A DNA stretch of 50,673 bases from positions 1-50,673 of the forward strand of contig NZ_BNAW01000063.1 of the NCBI RefSeq assembly GCF_014654205.1, written 5' to 3'. Both the position numbers and the translations under genes were made by a program. Shown here one piece after another: positions 7,111 through 16,735 of this stretch (position 1 is its first letter; each line of letters opens with the position of its first letter). Source of the stretch: Amycolatopsis bullii. Lineage in GTDB: Bacteria > Actinomycetota > Actinomycetes > Mycobacteriales > Pseudonocardiaceae. A model generated the notes under the pieces. It was not told where the DNA came from. It searched no databases and worked only from the letters and a program-made list of their open reading frames with translations.

Positions 7111-8795
7111 CCTATCGCATCGGCAACGCGTCCGGGTTCTACGGCGACCGGTTCTCCGCCGTGCGCGAGATGCTCACCGGCGGGCCGCTGGACGTGCTGA
7201 CCGGCGACTACCTGGCCGAGCTGACCATGCTCATCCTCGGCCGCGACCGGATGAAGGACGCCAACCGCGGCTACGCCAAGACGTTCCTGCGCCAGATGGA
7301 GGAAAACCTCGGCCTGGCGCGGGAAAAGGGTGTCAAGATCGTCGCCAACGCCGGTGGGCTCAACCCCGCCGGGCTGGCCCGCGCGCTCCGGGAACTGGCG
7401 GAAAAACTCGGCCTCGACGTCAAGATCGCGCACGTCGAGGGGGACGACCTCGTGGCCCGGGCGGACGAGCTGGGCCTCGGGAAACCGTTGACCGCCAACG
7501 CCTATCTCGGTGCCTGGGGCATCGTCGAGTGCCTGAACGCCGGTGCGGATGTCGTCGTCACCGGGCGCGTCACCGACGCTTCCGTGATCGTCGGCCCGGC
7601 CGCCGCGCACTACGGGTGGGCCCGCGACGACTTCGACGCCCTCGCCGGCGCGGTCGCCGCCGGGCACGTCATCGAATGCGGCGCCCAGGCCACCGGCGGC
7701 AACTACGCCTTCTTCACCGAGCACTCCCTGGGCGTGCCGGGCTTCCCGATCGCCGAGATCGAGGCCGACGGGTCCAGCGTCATCACCAAGCACCCGGGGA
7801 CCGGCGGGGTGGTGAACACCGGCACGGTCACCGCCCAGCTGCTCTACGAGATCACCGGCGCGCGGTACGCCGGACCCGATGTGACGACCCGGTTCGACAC
7901 GCTGACGCTGGCCGAAGACGGGCCCGACCGCGTCCGCATCTCCGGCGTCCGCGGGGAAGCGCCGCCGCCGACGCTGAAGGTCGCGCTGAACACCCTCGGC
8001 GGGTTCCGGAACGAGACGACGTTCGTCCTCACCGGACTCGACATCGAGGCGAAAGCCGCGCTGGTGCGGGAACAGCTCGAAGCGTCCATGAAGGACCGGC
8101 CGCCCGCCGACGTCCGGTGGACCCTCGCCCGCACCGACCACGCCGACGCCGACACCGAGCAGACGGCCAGCGCGCTGCTGCACGTCGCCGTCAAGGACGC
8201 CGACCCGAAGGTGGCCGGGCGCGCGTTCACCGGCGCCGCCGTCGAGCTCGCTTTGGCCAGCTACCCCGGATTTCACGTCACCGCGCCGCCTTCGGACGCT
8301 TCGCCGTACGGTGTCTATACTGCGGCCTATCTGCCTGCGGAGAAGGTGCCGCACGTCGCTGTGCTGCCGGACGGGATGCGTGTCGACATAGCGCCTTCGG
8401 TGTCCACTCACGACCTGTCCGAAGTGGATGAACCGGCGCTGCCCCAACCCCTCGACCACGGGCCGGTGCGGCGGGTGCCCCTGGGCACGATCGCCGGCGC
8501 GCGCAGCGGCGACAAGGGCGGCAACGCCAACCTCGGCGTCTGGGTGCGGTCCGAAGAAGCCTGGCGGTGGCTGGTGCACCGGCTGACCGTGGCCGAGTTC
8601 AAGCTGCTGCTGCCCGAGACCACCGGCCTGCCGGTGACGCGCTACCTGCTGCCCAACCTGTGGGCGATGAACTTCGTCGTCGAAGGCCTCCTCGGCGAGG
8701 GTGTCGCGTCGCAGGCTCGGTTCGATCCCCAGGCCAAGGCGCTCGGGGAGTGGCTGCGGTCGCGGGAAATCGACGTCCCGGAGGTCCTGCTGTGA
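7107..8795 (+). CDS. AtuA-like (DUF1446) acyclic terpene utilisation protein
   Basis: 562-aa two-part protein. The N-terminal ~450 residues match the DUF1446/AtuA family (begins IGNASGFYGDR; contains NAGGLNPAGLARAL, DVVVTGRVTDASVIVGPA and ECGAQATGGNY). The C-terminal ~105 residues form the separate AtuA-like alpha-beta domain (VPLGTIAGARSGDKGGNANLGVW). In Pseudomonas, AtuA is needed for growth on citronellol/geraniol, but its reaction is unknown. It starts inside the stop of the previous gene, and its own stop overlaps the next start (GTGA). The fusion of both domains in one chain is the common actinobacterial form. Confidence 0.9.
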   Translation: MTYRIGNASGFYGDRFSAVREMLTGGPLDVLTGDYLAELTMLILGRDRMKDANRGYAKTFLRQMEENLGLAREKGVKIVANAGGLNPAGLARALRELAEKLGLDVKIAHVEGDDLVARADELGLGKPLTANAYLGAWGIVECLNAGADVVVTGRVTDASVIVGPAAAHYGWARDDFDALAGAVAAGHVIECGAQATGGNYAFFTEHSLGVPGFPIAEIEADGSSVITKHPGTGGVVNTGTVTAQLLYEITGARYAGPDVTTRFDTLTLAEDGPDRVRISGVRGEAPPPTLKVALNTLGGFRNETTFVLTGLDIEAKAALVREQLEASMKDRPPADVRWTLARTDHADADTEQTASALLHVAVKDADPKVAGRAFTGAAVELALASYPGFHVTAPPSDASPYGVYTAAYLPAEKVPHVAVLPDGMRVDIAPSVSTHDLSEVDEPALPQPLDHGPVRRVPLGTIAGARSGDKGGNANLGVWVRSEEAWRWLVHRLTVAEFKLLLPETTGLPVTRYLLPNLWAMNFVVEGLLGEGVASQARFDPQAKALGEWLRSREIDVPEVLL

Positions 8796-9936
8796 CCGAT
8801 CCCTTCCGGACGCCCGAGCGGGCCGAGCTGCGCAAGACCGTCCGCAGGTTCGTCGAGCAGGAGGTCCTGCCGCACCTCGACGACTGGGAGCGCGCCGGGG
8901 AACTGCCGCGCGACCTGCACCGCAAGGCCGGGGACCTCGGCTTGCTGGGTGTCGCCTTCCCCGAGGAGATCGGCGGGGGCGACGGCAATTACCTCGACGC
9001 GCTGGTCGTCGCGGAGGAAATGCACTACGCGGGCGGCTCCGGCGGGCTGTTCGCGTCGCTGTTCACCTGCGGCATCGCCGTCCCGCACATCGCCGAAGCG
9101 GGTGACCCGGTCCAGATCGAGCGCTGGGTGCGGCCCACCCTCGAAGGGGCCAAGATCGGTGCACTGGCGGTCACCGAGCCGGACGGCGGCTCGGACGTGG
9201 CCGGGATCCGGACCACGGCCGTGCGCGAGGGTGACGAGTACGTCATCAACGGCGCCAAGACGTTCATCACTTCCGGCTGCCGCGCGGACTTCGTGACGAC
9301 GGTGGTGCGCACCGGCGGTGACGGCGCGCACGGGCTCTCCCTGATCGTCGTCGAACGCGGGACGCCGGGGTTCACGGTGAGCCGCAAGCTGGAGAAGATG
9401 GGCTGGCTCTGCTCCGACACCGCCGAACTGTCCTACGTGGACGTGCGGGTGCCGGTGGAACACCTGGTCGGCGCCGAGAACAGCGGGTTCGCCCAGGTGG
9501 CCACCCAGTTCGTCACCGAACGGCTGTCACTGGCGGTGCAGGCGTACGCCCACGCCCAGCGCGCCCTCGACCTGACCCTGGACTGGTGCCGGCTGCGGGA
9601 GACCTTCGGCCGTCCGCTCATCTCGCGGCAGGTCGTCCAGCACAAACTCACCGAGATGGCCCGGAAGATCGACGTGGCCCGCACCTACACCCGGCAGGCC
9701 GCGATCCGGCACGTCTCGGGCGAAGAAGTCATCGCCGAAGCCTGTTTCGCCAAGAACACCGCCGTCGAGGCCGCCGAATGGGTGGTCAACGAGGCCGTCC
9801 AGCTGCACGGCGGGCTCGGCTACATGCGCGAGTCCGAAGTGGAGCGCCACTACCGCGACGTCCGGATCCTCGGCATCGGCGGCGGCACCACGGAGATCCT
9901 CACCGGCCTGGCCGCGAAGCGATTGGGATACACCTC

Positions 9937-9940
<4 letters not shown>
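8792..9940 (+). CDS. Acyl-CoA dehydrogenase (isovaleryl/citronellyl-CoA dehydrogenase type)
   Basis: 382-aa flavoprotein with the full acyl-CoA dehydrogenase fold: helical N-terminus, FAD/substrate strand ALAVTEPDGGSDVAGIRTTA, middle barrel GAKTFITSG, and C-terminal LHGGLGYMRESEVERHYRDVRILGIGGGTTEI. Where medium-chain enzymes have the catalytic Glu (YEGT), this one has Gly (GGGT), as in isovaleryl-CoA and related branched-chain dehydrogenases, whose base lies elsewhere. This fits a branched substrate. It starts with GTG overlapping the AtuA-like stop by 4 bases, and its own stop overlaps the next GTG. Confidence 0.92.
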
Positions 9941-11535
<1,595 letters not shown>

Positions 11536-11542
11536 GCGAGCG

Positions 11543-13519
11543 ATGATCCAGAACCTGCTGGTCGCCAACCGCGGCGAGATCGCCCGCCGCGTCTTCCGCA
11601 GCTGCCGCGACGCCGGGATCGGCACGGTCGCGGTGTTCTCCGACGCCGATGCCGCCGCGCCGCACACCCGGGAGGCCGACGCGGCCGTCCGGTTGCCCGG
11701 CAATGCGCCCTCGGAGACGTACCTGCGCGCGGATCTGCTGGTGAAGGCCGCGGCCGAGGCCGGCGCCGACGCCGTGCACCCCGGGTACGGCTTCCTGTCG
11801 GAGAACGCCGCCTTCGCGCGGGCCGTCCTCGACGCCGGGCTCACCTGGGTGGGACCGCCGCCGGAGGCCATCGAGACCATGGGCTCCAAAGTGGAGTCCA
11901 AACGGCTGATGGCCGCGGCCGGGGTGCCGGTGCTGTCCGAACTGGACCCGGCTTCGGTGACCGCGGGCGACCTGCCGTTGCTGGTCAAGGCGTCCGCCGG
12001 CGGCGGGGGCCGCGGGATGCGCGTGGTCCGTTCGCTCGACGAGCTGGCCGAGGCGGTCGAAGGCGCCAGTGCCGAGGCCGGGTCCGCCTTCGGCGACCCG
12101 ACCGTCTTCTGCGAGCGGTACCTGGAGACCGGGCGGCACATCGAGGTCCAGGTGCTCGCCGACCGGCACGGCACGGTGTGGGCGGTGGGGGAGCGGGAGT
12201 GCTCGATCCAGCGCCGGCACCAGAAGGTCGTCGAGGAGGCGCCGTCGCCGTTCGTGGACGCCGCCATGCGTGAGGAATTGTTCGAGGCCGCGCGCAAGGC
12301 CGCCAAGGCGATCGACTACGTCGGCGCGGGCACGGTCGAGTTCCTCGCCGGACCCGACGGGCGGTTCTACTTCCTCGAGATGAACACCCGGCTGCAGGTC
12401 GAGCACCCGGTCACCGAGAACGTCACCGGCCTGGACCTGGTCGCGCTTCAGCTGCGGATCGCGGAAGGCGAACGGCTCCCGGCCGACCCGCCGCCGACCG
12501 TGGGCCACTCCATCGAGGTCCGGCTCTACGCCGAAGACCCGGCGGCGAACTGGCAGCCGCAGAGCGGCACGCTCCACACCCTGGACGTGCCCGATGTGGA
12601 CCGGCGATTCGAACACGGACCCGGCCTCCGGCTGGATTCCGGCTTCGAGACCGGGTCCGTGGTCGGTGTCCACTACGACCCGATGCTCGCCAAGGTGATC
12701 ACCTGGGCGCCGACCCGCGCCGAAGCCGCCCGGCGGCTGGCGAAAGCCCTGGCCGCGACGAAGATCCACGGCGTCGTCACCAACCGCGACCTGCTGGTGA
12801 ACATCCTGCGCCACGAAGCCTTCCTCGCGGGGGAGACCGACACGGCGTTCTTCGACCGCCACGGCCTCGACACCCTCGCCGCGCCGCTGGCCACCGAGGA
12901 CACCGAACGGCTGTCCGCTCTCGCCGCGGCTTTGGCGGACGCGGCGGCCAACCGGGCGTCCGCGACCACGCAGAGCAGGCTGCCCAGCGGCTGGCGCAAC
13001 GTCCGCTCGACCGGGCAGCGCAAGGTCTTCTCCGTCGGCGACCGCGAGTACACAGTGGTCTATTCGCTGACCCGGGATGGTCTCGTGGCCGACGGTTTCG
13101 AAGCCGAGCTGGTGTCGGCCGAGCCGGGCCGGGTCGTCCTGGACGTCGCCGGGGTGCGACGCGCGTTCGACATCGCCCGCCACGCCGACGTGTCCTATGT
13201 GGACTCGGCGTTGGGCTCGGTGGCGCTCAAGGCCGAACCTCGGTTCGCCGACCCGGACGCCGCGCTCGCGGCGGGATCGCTGGTCGCGCCGATGCCGGGC
13301 ACCGTCGTCCGGCTGGCGGTCCAGGCCGGGGACCCGGTCAAGGCGGGCGACCCGCTGCTGTGGCTGGAGGCGATGAAGATGGAGCACCGGATCGCCGCCC
13401 CCGCCGATGGCGTGGTGAGCGAGCTGCCGGTGACGGTCGGACAGCAGGTCGAAGTGGGCACGATCCTCGCCGTCGTCGGAGACGCGCAGTCGGACACCGT
13501 GGTGGGAGAAGCAGAATGA
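11543..13519 (+). CDS. Acyl-CoA carboxylase, biotin carboxylase plus biotin carrier (alpha) subunit
   Basis: 658-aa protein with, in order, the biotin-carboxylase N-domain (NLLVANRGEIARRVF), ATP-grasp loop (KASAGGGGRGMRVV, about residue 150), the catalytic ERECSIQRRHQKVVEEAPS and EMNTRLQVEHPVTE segments, a bridging region, and a C-terminal biotinyl domain with EAMKMEH (biotinyl-Lys near residue 612). It carboxylates biotin with ATP and bicarbonate for the adjacent beta subunit. The architecture equals MCC/GCC alpha (AccA1, LiuD, AtuF). Its stop overlaps the start of the next gene by 4 bases. Confidence 0.95.
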   Translation: MIQNLLVANRGEIARRVFRSCRDAGIGTVAVFSDADAAAPHTREADAAVRLPGNAPSETYLRADLLVKAAAEAGADAVHPGYGFLSENAAFARAVLDAGLTWVGPPPEAIETMGSKVESKRLMAAAGVPVLSELDPASVTAGDLPLLVKASAGGGGRGMRVVRSLDELAEAVEGASAEAGSAFGDPTVFCERYLETGRHIEVQVLADRHGTVWAVGERECSIQRRHQKVVEEAPSPFVDAAMREELFEAARKAAKAIDYVGAGTVEFLAGPDGRFYFLEMNTRLQVEHPVTENVTGLDLVALQLRIAEGERLPADPPPTVGHSIEVRLYAEDPAANWQPQSGTLHTLDVPDVDRRFEHGPGLRLDSGFETGSVVGVHYDPMLAKVITWAPTRAEAARRLAKALAATKIHGVVTNRDLLVNILRHEAFLAGETDTAFFDRHGLDTLAAPLATEDTERLSALAAALADAAANRASATTQSRLPSGWRNVRSTGQRKVFSVGDREYTVVYSLTRDGLVADGFEAELVSAEPGRVVLDVAGVRRAFDIARHADVSYVDSALGSVALKAEPRFADPDAALAAGSLVAPMPGTVVRLAVQAGDPVKAGDPLLWLEAMKMEHRIAAPADGVVSELPVTVGQQVEVGTILAVVGDAQSDTVVGEAE

Positions 13520-14682
13520 ACGCGATGAACTTCATCGAGCCGGAGGAGCGGATCGCGCTTCGCAAGGCCGTCGCCGAGCTGGGCGCCAAGTACGGGCACG
13601 AGTACTACGCCCGCAAGGCCCGCGCGGACGAGAAGACGCACGAGCTGTGGGACGAGGCTGGGCGCCTGGGCTACCTCGGCGTCAACATCCCCGAGGAGTA
13701 CGGCGGCGGCGGTGCGGGCATCGCCGATCTCGCGGCCGTCCTCGAAGAGCTGGCCGCCGCGGGGTCGCCGTTGCTGCTCATGGTCGTCTCACCGGCCATC
13801 TGCGGGACCGTGATCTCCCGGTTCGGTACCGAAGAGCAGAAGAAGCAGTGGCTGCCCGGCATCGCCGACGGCACCAAGCGGATGGTCTTCGCGATCACCG
13901 AGCCGGACGCCGGGTCGAACTCCCACAAGATCACCACCACCGCCAAGCGCGACGGCGACGGCTGGGTCCTCAGTGGACGCAAGGTCTACATCTCCGGCGT
14001 CGACGAGGCCGACGCCGTGCTCGTCGTCGGCCGCACCGAGGACGCGAAGACCGGCCGGCTCAAGCCCGCGCTGCTCATCCTGCCGACCGGCACCGAGGGC
14101 TTCGAGTACACGAAGATCCCGATGGACATCGTCGCGCCGGAGAACCAGTTCTCGCTGTTCCTCGACGACGTCAAGCTGCCGGCCGAGGCGCTGGTCGGCG
14201 AGGAGGACGCGGCGATCGCGCAGCTGTTCGCGGGCCTCAACCCCGAACGCATCATGGGCGCGTCGTTCTCCCTCGGCATCGCGCGGTACGCGCTGGCCAA
14301 GGCCGTCGGGTACGCGAACCAGCGGCAGGTCTGGGGCGCCCCGATCGGCACCCACCAGGGTCTCGCGCACCCCCTGGCCGAGATCAAGATCGAGCTGGAA
14401 CTCGCGAAGCTGATGACGCAGAAGGCGGCGTCGCTCTACGACTCCGGCGACGACTTCGGCGCGGGGGAGTCGGCCAACATGGCGAAGTACGCCGCCGCCG
14501 AGGTCGCGATCCGCGCGACCGACCAGGCCGTGCAGACCCACGGCGGCAACGGCCTGGCCACCGAGTACGGCCTCGGCACCCTGGTGACGGCGGTGCGGCT
14601 GGGCCGGATCGCGCCGGTCAGCCGCGAAATGGTGCTCAACTTCGTCGGCCAGCACAGTCTCGGTCTCCCGAAGTCCTACTAG
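13516..14682 (+). CDS. Second acyl-CoA dehydrogenase, atypical
   Basis: 388-aa acyl-CoA dehydrogenase-fold protein (LGVNIPEEYGGGGAG; FAITEPDAGSNSHKITTTAKRDG; HGGNGLATEYGLG). Unlike its neighbour at 8792, the C-terminus lacks the GGT-x-E-I segment and reads GRIAPVSREMVLNFVGQHSLG, so the catalytic base and perhaps the substrate differ. Two ATGs lie close together (13516 and 13525); the first overlaps the previous stop by 4 bases. With the first dehydrogenase it may handle two successive oxidations of a long branched chain (inference). Confidence 0.9.
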   Translation: MNAMNFIEPEERIALRKAVAELGAKYGHEYYARKARADEKTHELWDEAGRLGYLGVNIPEEYGGGGAGIADLAAVLEELAAAGSPLLLMVVSPAICGTVISRFGTEEQKKQWLPGIADGTKRMVFAITEPDAGSNSHKITTTAKRDGDGWVLSGRKVYISGVDEADAVLVVGRTEDAKTGRLKPALLILPTGTEGFEYTKIPMDIVAPENQFSLFLDDVKLPAEALVGEEDAAIAQLFAGLNPERIMGASFSLGIARYALAKAVGYANQRQVWGAPIGTHQGLAHPLAEIKIELELAKLMTQKAASLYDSGDDFGAGESANMAKYAAAEVAIRATDQAVQTHGGNGLATEYGLGTLVTAVRLGRIAPVSREMVLNFVGQHSLGLPKSY

Positions 14683-14692
14683 GAGCGTCGCC

Positions 14693-15526
14693 ATGTCCAC
14701 TTTGGAAGGCAGGACGATCCTGATGTCCGGCGGCAGCCGGGGCATCGGCGAGGCGATCGCGCTGCGGGCCGCGAAGGACGGCGCGAACGTCGCCCTGCTG
14801 GCGAAGACGGCCGAGCCGCACCCGAACTTGCCGGGCACCATCCACACGGCGGCCGAAGCGATCGAGAAGGCGGGCGGGCACGCGCTGCCGATCCTCGGCG
14901 ACGTCCGCGACGACGACGGTGTCGCCGCCGCGGTGGCGAAGACCGTCGAGCAGTTCGGCGGCATCGACATCGTGGTGAACAACGCCAGCGCGATCGACCT
15001 GACGCCGACCGAGCAGGTCAGCATGAAACGCTACGACCTGATGCAGGACATCAACGCGCGCGGGACGTTCCTGCTGTCCAAACTGGCCATTCCGCACCTG
15101 CGCCGGTCCGCGAACCCGCACATCCTGACGCTGTCCCCGCCGATCAGCCTCGACGAGAAGTGGTTCACCGCCGGTCACCTCGCCTACAGCATCGCGAAGT
15201 ACTCGATGAGCCTGGTGACCGTCGGACTCGCGGCCGAACTGAAGCAGGACGGCATCGCGGTCAACTCCCTGTGGCCGCGCACGACGATCGACACCGCGGC
15301 GATCCGCAACGTCGTCGGCGCGGAACTGGCGTCGCGCAGCCGGACACCGGAGATCATGGCCGACGCGGCGTACGCGATCCTGACGAAGCCGAGCCGCGCG
15401 GCAACCGGCAACTTCTTCCTCGACGACGAAGTCCTGCGTGCTGCCGGCGTGACGGACTTCGCGAAGTACCGCGTCGGCGATTCCGAAGAGGACCTCCAGC
15501 TCGACTTCTGGGTGGAACCGGCTTGA
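14693..15526 (+). CDS. Short-chain dehydrogenase, HSDL2-like
   Basis: 277-aa classical SDR with nucleotide-binding GGSRGIGEAIA, NNASAI, and the active-site Tyr-Lys pair in AYSIAKYSMSL (preceded by TLSPPISLDEKW as in hydroxysteroid dehydrogenase-like protein 2). The C-terminal FFLDDEVLRAAGVTDFAKY is also typical of this subgroup. It likely oxidises or reduces an acyl-CoA or alcohol intermediate of the cluster; AtuB/AtuG in Pseudomonas are SDRs in the same context. AGGAG lies 8 nt before the ATG. The stop overlaps the TetR start (TTGA). Confidence 0.9.
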   Translation: MSTLEGRTILMSGGSRGIGEAIALRAAKDGANVALLAKTAEPHPNLPGTIHTAAEAIEKAGGHALPILGDVRDDDGVAAAVAKTVEQFGGIDIVVNNASAIDLTPTEQVSMKRYDLMQDINARGTFLLSKLAIPHLRRSANPHILTLSPPISLDEKWFTAGHLAYSIAKYSMSLVTVGLAAELKQDGIAVNSLWPRTTIDTAAIRNVVGAELASRSRTPEIMADAAYAILTKPSRAATGNFFLDDEVLRAAGVTDFAKYRVGDSEEDLQLDFWVEPA

Positions 15527-16119
15527 CGGGCATCCGCGAACCCCAGCAGGAACGCAGCCGCACCACGCGGCGGCGCCTGATCGAGGCCGCCCTCGACAGC
15601 TTCGGCGAGCGAGGCTGGCACGGCGTGACGGTGGCCGGGATCGCCGAACGCGCGGGCGTCTCCCGCGGCGCGGCCCAGCACCACTTCCCGGCGCGCGAGG
15701 ACCTCGTGGTGGCGGCGGTCGACCTGCTCGGGGAAGCCCAGATCGACGAGCTCCGAGCCCAGGCGGCCGACCTGCCGAGCGGCGCATCCCGCATCGAGCG
15801 CGTCGTGGAGATGGTCCTGAACCTCTACACGGGCCCATTGTTCCGAGCGGCCCTGCAGCTGTGGTCGGTGGCGGCAACCGACGACGCCCTGCGGGACGTG
15901 CTGGTGCCGTTGGAGGCAAGGGTCGGCCGCGAGGCACACCGGGTGACGGTGGAGCTCCTGGGGGTGGACGAGTCCCGGCCGGGCGTGCGAGAGCTGGTCC
16001 AGGCCACTTTGGACTTGGCCCGAGGACTGGGCCTGGCCAACCTCCTGACGGACGACACACGCAGGCGTCGCCAGATAGTGCGAGAGTGGGCCCGAACTTT
16101 GGAGCTGCGGCTGTCCTGA
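15523..16119 (+). CDS. TetR-family regulator of the acyl-CoA cluster
   Basis: 198-aa TetR protein: HTH near residues 15-60 (RRRLIEAALDSFGERGWHGVTVAGIAERAGVSRGAAQHHFPARED) and an all-helical ligand domain. It starts at a TTG overlapping the SDR stop codon by 4 bases, a start I chose because it continues the coupling seen at nearly every junction in this operon. As last gene of the operon it probably represses it in response to an acyl-CoA intermediate, parallel to AtuR of Pseudomonas, which is also TetR-type. The palindrome at 6252-6269 is the best candidate target. Confidence 0.88.
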   Translation: MTGIREPQQERSRTTRRRLIEAALDSFGERGWHGVTVAGIAERAGVSRGAAQHHFPAREDLVVAAVDLLGEAQIDELRAQAADLPSGASRIERVVEMVLNLYTGPLFRAALQLWSVAATDDALRDVLVPLEARVGREAHRVTVELLGVDESRPGVRELVQATLDLARGLGLANLLTDDTRRRRQIVREWARTLELRLS

Positions 16120-16149
16120 GCAACCAGCCGAAGGAGCGGCAAGGTCATC

Positions 16150-16253
16150 CCGCACTCCGGGCCCTCGGCGGCCGTGGCGGTTCCCGCCGCCGTCACGAGC
16201 AGCGCGGCGGCCGCCGTCACCTGCGTGAGCAGTGCTTTCCTGCCTCCGATTCG
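16150..16253 (-). other. Signal-peptide-like ghost on the minus strand
   Basis: The 285 bp between the TetR gene and the next plus-strand gene hold no convincing gene. On the minus strand, 16253-16150 reads R-I-G-G-R-K-A-L-L-T-Q-V-T-A-A-A-A-L-L-V ... T-A-T-A-A-E-G, which looks like a Sec signal peptide with a cleavage site, but no ATG/GTG/TTG precedes the basic residues and downstream the frame becomes antisense to the TetR gene. It may be the remnant of a lost secreted protein, or chance. Confidence 0.25.
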
Positions 16254-16404
16254 AGCAGCCGGCGAGGCCGGGCGCGTCTGCCGCAGGACAGACTTTCCGC
16301 CCGTGGAACCTCACCCGCACCTCGAACGTCCTAGTGCCGTAAGTAACACAATCGGCTCAATGGGCGAATAACCCCTTGTAGTGACGAGAGAGAAAGGCAG
16401 TCCG

Positions 16405-16662
16405 GTGTCCGGTTCAGGAGTCGAGCTCACCCACCGCGCGATGGCGATGCTGAAGGCGGTCGCCGCGGGTCGTGCACAGATGTCGTGCAGCTGCGAGCCG
16501 GACCTCTTCATCGACGGATTCGCCTGCTGCGATCAGATCACCGCGCACGCCCTCGCCCACGGTGGCTACCTGCGGCCGGCCGTCGAAGGCGGTACCGGGC
16601 GCGTGGCCGCCGCGCTGACCGAGGCCGGGCGGGCCGCGCTGGAGATCACCGTCGCCGCCTGA
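16405..16662 (+). CDS. Small Cys-rich protein, possible mini winged helix
   Basis: 85-aa protein that I cannot assign to a named family. Four cysteines cluster at positions 28, 30, 41 and 42 (MSCSCEP ... FACCDQ), which could bind a metal or form disulfides. The C-terminal GRVAAALTEAGRAALE resembles the wing and last helix of winged-helix regulators. I chose GTG 16405, with AAAGG 7 nt upstream, over the in-frame GTG at 16381. It stands alone, 74 bp before murJ and on the same strand. No signal peptide, so cytoplasmic. Confidence 0.7.
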   Translation: MSGSGVELTHRAMAMLKAVAAGRAQMSCSCEPDLFIDGFACCDQITAHALAHGGYLRPAVEGGTGRVAAALTEAGRAALEITVAA

Positions 16663-16735
16663 GCGTCACGCAGCGTCGCTCCCGAACAAGTGTTCGGTCT
16701 CCCGTTCGTGTCCCTGACCTGGCAGGCTTGTCCCC

